Of a DNA stretch of 64,000 nucleotides, positions 60,101-64,000 are shown piece by piece. The notes beneath the pieces were generated by a model. It saw only the letters and a program-made list of their open reading frames with translations, made no database searches and was not told where the DNA came from. The stretch covers positions 1,860,001 to 1,924,000 of the forward strand of contig JAOVFP010000019.1 in the NCBI GenBank assembly GCA_025738555.1. The letters run 5' to 3'. The first letter of the stretch is position 1; each line of letters opens with the position of its first letter. The position numbers and the translations under genes were made by a program. The stretch is from Cyathus striatus. Its lineage: Eukaryota; Basidiomycota; Agaricomycetes; Agaricales; Nidulariaceae.

Positions 60101-60440
60101 TCAACCAAATAGTGAAATATTCACTTCACTGGCAGTGCTATTATAAATGCCTTTTGAATTAAATTCCCTCCCCTTTATACCGGATGCAACAGCGGCAGTA
60201 ACATCTGCAACATAAGCACCATTGGCATTCATAATATTTTCATGCATCATGGCGAATTGGTCCACCGAGATAATCTTCTTCTAAATGATATCTCGCAGTC
60301 GCTTCACCTCCAATCCCTGGTTGGTAATATTTCTGATTTCTCCATCAATTTTTATCTTCTCTGCTTCATTTTGTCAAGCGCTGTCGCTGTATACGAAAGT
60401 TTTTCTTTATTGGCGGACTGTGGGGGACCTTGATTAATGT
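60101..60440 (-). pseudogene. Small-protein family, paralogue p3, broken
   Basis: Reading downwards, LSYTATALDKMKQ is followed by a frameshift into EKIKIDGEIRNITNQGLEVK, then LRDII, an in-frame TAG (complement of 60281-60283), KKIISVDQFAMMHENIMNAN, VADVTAAVASGIKGREFNSK and GIYNSTAS before a TGA. The order and key residues (IDGEI.N, the LIT/IIS.D..xMY/MMH stretch, FNSxGIYNxTAS) match p1 and p2, but divergence is much greater. The N-terminal disordered part is missing; the sequence above 60450 belongs to another repeat. With one frameshift and one stop it cannot make the full protein. Confidence 0.65.
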
Positions 60441-60574
60441 AGGTCAGTCTTCATATTATAATAGGGGATGTGGAGGGGGATGTGATTGAGCTACAAACCT
60501 TGTGCAGAGAGAGATTCTGATAATCCTGTACCCATGGTGAATTTGACTGGCAGGATGAGCTTGGTGTTCCACAT

Positions 60575-61625
60575 CAACTTGAGGGGCACATAGAAAATTC
60601 CAGGCACGCACAAAAGTGAGCGTGATTGAGTGTGCCATGCTCAAGGCCAAATTTTCATGCTCAAGGTATTTATATTAGTTCTAATGGCCCATTTGTGAGT
60701 CAGACAGAGTGTAAATCAAATGTACATACTAGTTTTGTATGACTGTGTCTTATTGTGACTGTGAGTGAGGTTTTTAATCAAGATATGAAGTCAAATGTTG
60801 AAGAATAATATTTATATTTCATGCTCAAATATGTGTGTGCATGTTCATGATTCACACTCTATATGTGAGCATGGAGTGAGCATGCATGCACACATCATGC
60901 TCAAGATTTTATTTCATGCACAGGGTCAAGAATTCATGCTCAGGGTTGACATCTCATGCACAGGGTCTGAGTTTTCACACTCAAGGTCTGTCAACTCATG
61001 CTCAAGGTCTGTCAACTCACACTCAAAGTCTTTACTTCATGCTCACTAAAAAATTATATGTTACATTTATACTTTGGCTTCACTTACATGTAGGAGGGAA
61101 TGTTACGATAAAGTTCTGGTTGGGACATTTATCATACAAGTCTGATAGTTATGTGATTTATGAGTTCAAAAGAACAAGTTAATCAGTATTGAGTTCAAGT
61201 CTCTATTCACAAGTTCTTAAGTTGGTTAGACTTAAGTACAAGCAAAGTGAATGATTTAAAGTAAAGCTGGTTTTGATTTAAGCTGAAGCTTGAGCTCTAC
61301 AGCCCAAGTTCCTACTGTTCAAATACAAAGTAATTTGTACTAATAATAAGTACTTAAGAATAGTAATGCTGTGCATTGACTGTGCATTACTGTGGTGCAG
61401 TAAGAAGAAAGAAAGGTAAGCTGAGTATGGTATAATGACTGACAGCCAGTTGGCTCATGCTCATATAATGATTATTCATGCTCACATATAGGATATTCAC
61501 GCACAGGGTCGAATTTTCACGCTCAATAGGTGAGCGTGGAAATTCGACCCTGAGCATGCACGCTCAGCTCACGCTCACTTTTGTGCGTGCCCAGAGTTTT
61601 CTTGCTGCCCCAGCTTGGGTACCTA
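60575..61625. mobile_element. Inverted-repeat element H with CATGCTCA boxes
   Basis: The left end carries AGAAAATTCCAGGCACGCAC and AAAAGTGAGCGTG; the right end is its imperfect reverse complement (CACGCTCACTTTTGTGCGTG, CCAGAGTTTTCT). Inside, TCATGCTCA, CATGCACAGGGTC and CTCAAGGTCTGTCAACTCA units are repeated at 60820-61045 and inverted near 61500-61590, where GAATTTTCACGCTCA mirrors TGAGCGTGGAAATTC around a few bases. No protein is recognised. Most likely a non-autonomous DNA transposon; boundaries are approximate. Confidence 0.6.
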
Positions 61626-61639
61626 GGGCTTTAGATATC

Positions 61640-62840
61640 CGGTTTATACGACATTCCCATAGTCGTTAGTATGCTGGTATTTGCACACATACAACCAATT
61701 CAACGAAGAAGAAATGGAGTGAATCTTATAACAGATGGCTTGCCACACTGTAGCCTGACAATAAAAAATGGAGAGCTTCTATTGGTACTTTCTATTTGCA
61801 CACCTGCGCTAGCGTAAATACGAGGTGTGCCCGGGCCCGAACATCGCTACTTACATTTGTTTTATGTGTAAGCGTTACAGCCACATAACGCAGATAGCAC
61901 CTCACAGCCGAGAGGAAGGAAGATTTTTCTCAGACTGTACTTCGTTACCGTAATAAGTATGGGTGTATCTCGCATTCTCAAATACCATTAAAATCCCAAG
62001 ACCCAAGCTCAGTGAGTTACTGGTGCAGAAGGAAGCATGCAACGCTCTTATTATCGTTATAATATCAGACTAGTAAGTATATTGTAGGCCCTGTTATATC
62101 CTTCAAATCATATTACAATTCATTATATTTGCAGAATGAGCTGTAATTAACACCAATGAGCGTAAATCGTGGATATCGGTTTTTCCCATTGCGCTCTCAA
62201 AGAACTGCGTGGACGAATTTCTTGAGTGTGATCGACTCGTACTTTGTTTCCGCTCGGAAGTCATCCATCGAGAAGCATTCAGGCGATATGTGGGTACGTT
62301 GGTATTACTCGTACTAGACAGAAACAGAGTTAGCACAGCTACATGGTCAAATGTTGTCCATGTACTGTAATTGCTCAGCATCCTGAGCTGATAGCGACCA
62401 ACTATGGAAATCATCTGAATTTATAGATGACTTCGGAGCGATGATGTATGATGCATTTTCGGGCATAGCGACAGGGATTGACCTGTGTTCGGATCCTTTT
62501 ATATTCTTGCTTAGTTGTCAAACGACGGCGATTAAATCTGGTCGGTACCAGTGATGAGGATCTCTTCCCTGGTGCTGTGCCGAGATTTTTCAGGTTCTCG
62601 ATAATTATATCCGTACCTTGCTGTTTGATGAATATTTTGCGAGTCAAGCACGGCGTTTCGCCTTAAGCACACGGAGTTCGTATCTAAATTGAAGTCAAAA
62701 GTATGAATGAACATCAGACGTAGCATGGCATCTAGTAGTACGAACTGTTGTCTACTTCGATGAAGTAGTGAAAGTCAAGTCTCCGCGCTAACTCCTCAGG
62801 CGCAGGCGGTGATTCCTCTCCCTATTGACATTGAATGAGA
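61640..62840. other. No gene recognised
   Basis: Two minus-strand frames of 103 and 78 codons (62103-62647) have protein-like starts (MTRKIFIKQQGTDIIIENLK) but no family resemblance or clear splice pattern. They may be a species-specific gene or chance. Confidence 0.35.
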
Positions 62841-62847
62841 TTTAAAT

Positions 62848-64000
62848 TCACAATTCGAAACTACGAACTTCTTCCATAAGTGCTTTCCAATCATTATGAT
62901 GTGTAATCGCCTGACCGGCCGTGGGGACCTCGAAATATGTGTAAGGAGGGTATTGATTATTATGATTATTAATAATATAGAGGAACCATACCTTGTGGAG
63001 AAGGTACTTGTTTATAAGTCGAGAAGGATGCATTGTCTTTTCTGATTAAAGAAGTTGTCTAACCATAGTGATAGATGAAACTCACATTGGATGGATTATC
63101 GACAGTAGCAGTTGCTGTCGAGTCGTTCTCTTCTTTTCTGTGTTCTATTACTTCTTTGGTCCCAGAATTCGTAGGACCTGAAAAACTTGCAGATGGTGTT
63201 TGGAATGGGACGAAACTCGACCGTGGTATAATATCTTCAGCCGTTAGGCTTGTGTTCTGTGTCGCCTTTACGCTCAGACTTCCCCCAAATAGTTTTATCC
63301 ATAAGAAGTTACCGAGCTCAATACAAAACGTGCGCACAAAGATGCACTGGTTCTCGACCTTGGATACGGGCATTGGCCCATATTTGACTCGAGCTGGGCC
63401 GGAATGGTTCCAATGATAATAGTAAACATGTTCCGCGTTTTGTATACTATCAGCTTGCTCGAACGTGGCAGTGAATCGAAGGTTGACGGAACTGGGAGAA
63501 GAGGGACTGTGTGAAAAGGCCCCTAGGGCCCACGAGGTATTCTTGTCATATCCAGTTACAAGATGGATCGATCCGTTTACCGCCGATCTGTGTCGAATCG
63601 TGTTGGCGTAGTAATACCAACTTTCACTGTTTCGACTCGCATACTCTTGGAAAGCACCAATAGTTCGAAAGTCTTCCCTGTAAAACCCTTCTGGAAGTAT
63701 GACAACTGCACCCTCATAATGCATACATGCGAAGTCATAATCACTTGTTGCACCCCACCTATAGTTTGCATTGTTAATGAAAGAATTCCTTCTATTCATT
63801 AATATGCCTAACTGAAACCACGTACGGGTGCATAGCTCGAGTTCCAGTATTTCCCTGCATGGACCTGCTCATTAGGAAAGTACCACGCGAATACTCCCTA
63901 CCAGAGTTGATATCCACCGGATCTGGCTTCGATATTGGCTGAAATCCATCCGGAACACGAGTCCCGTTTACAGCATGATCGGAAGGAAGGCAGATATTAA
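62848..64000 (-). CDS. Uncharacterised Agaricomycete protein, 5' partial
   Basis: Exons 63827-beyond 64000, 63086-63758, 62992-63036 and 62848-62928 join in frame; the start lies outside the window. Landmarks in order: DHAVNGTRVPDGFQPI, SRGTFLMSRSM, the core EGAVVILPEGFYREDFRTIG, YASRNSESWYYYAN, NGSIHLVTGYDKNTSWALGAFS, the C-terminal MHPSRLINKYLLHK and ITHHNDWKALMEEVRS, then a stop. I recognise this pattern (GAILALPDG ... NGSLYLVTGCDKxxSW ... HPSxxIN ... THDxDW) from hypothetical proteins that occur in many copies in mushroom genomes. Their function is not known to me. The middle part is rich in Ser/Thr/Glu and probably flexible. All introns are GT-AG (49-68 bp) and no stop interrupts the visible frame, so the gene looks intact. 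Confidence 0.75.

Overview
This is nuclear DNA from a filamentous fungus, most likely a basidiomycete of the Agaricomycetes type. The genes are interrupted by many 44-66 bp GT-AG introns. The recognisable proteins (GtaA-type glutaminase with a C-terminal membrane anchor, ALDH3-type aldehyde dehydrogenase, F-box/LRR, SET-domain and DUF6533-like membrane proteins) and the transposon proteins are types I know from mushroom-forming fungi. No bacterial operons, rRNA, tRNA or CRISPR arrays were seen. Gene density is low, and repeats occupy more than half of the window.

Layout. 0-4.5 kb holds gene remnants on the minus strand: a broken SET-domain gene, an F-box fragment and a broken multi-pass membrane protein gene. 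7.7-11.7 kb is a nest of three foldback (long inverted repeat) elements that share the terminus TATGACGCTCC. Two of them sit inside the end of the third, each flanked by a 6-bp duplication. 12.9-16.9 kb is one 4-kb palindrome whose arms carry mirrored satellite arrays. About 17.9-32 kb is a transposon-filled, visibly CpG-poor island with two decayed transposon genes (about 20.1-21.2 and 28.1-29.7 kb) and a small TA-flanked insertion whose empty site survives elsewhere in the window.

33.2-35.2 kb is an intact 10-exon aldehyde dehydrogenase gene (minus strand, 492 aa). 36.4-39.6 kb holds an inverted-repeat element and a transposon gene fragment. 40.2-43.6 kb is an intact 18-exon, membrane-anchored glutaminase A-family gene (plus strand, 838 aa). 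43.6-54.7 kb is mostly repeats, including a decayed copy of the LTR-like repeat seen near 12 kb and a foldback element built from GGTGTACC boxes. 55.6-60.5 kb is a small gene cluster: three members of an unrecognised small-protein family (two apparently intact, one broken) around an F-box/LRR gene with a single nonsense codon. 60.6-61.6 kb is another inverted-repeat element. 62.8 kb to the right edge is a partial gene of an uncharacterised fungal family.

The host genes do not form an obvious pathway. What unites the window is repeat biology: several independent foldback families, insertions into their own termini, and C-to-T decay at CpG in transposons while nearby host genes and two satellite arrays keep their CpGs. 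Exon structures were built by hand from splice signals, reading frame and family resemblance. The two enzyme genes close in frame through every junction, so I trust those most.
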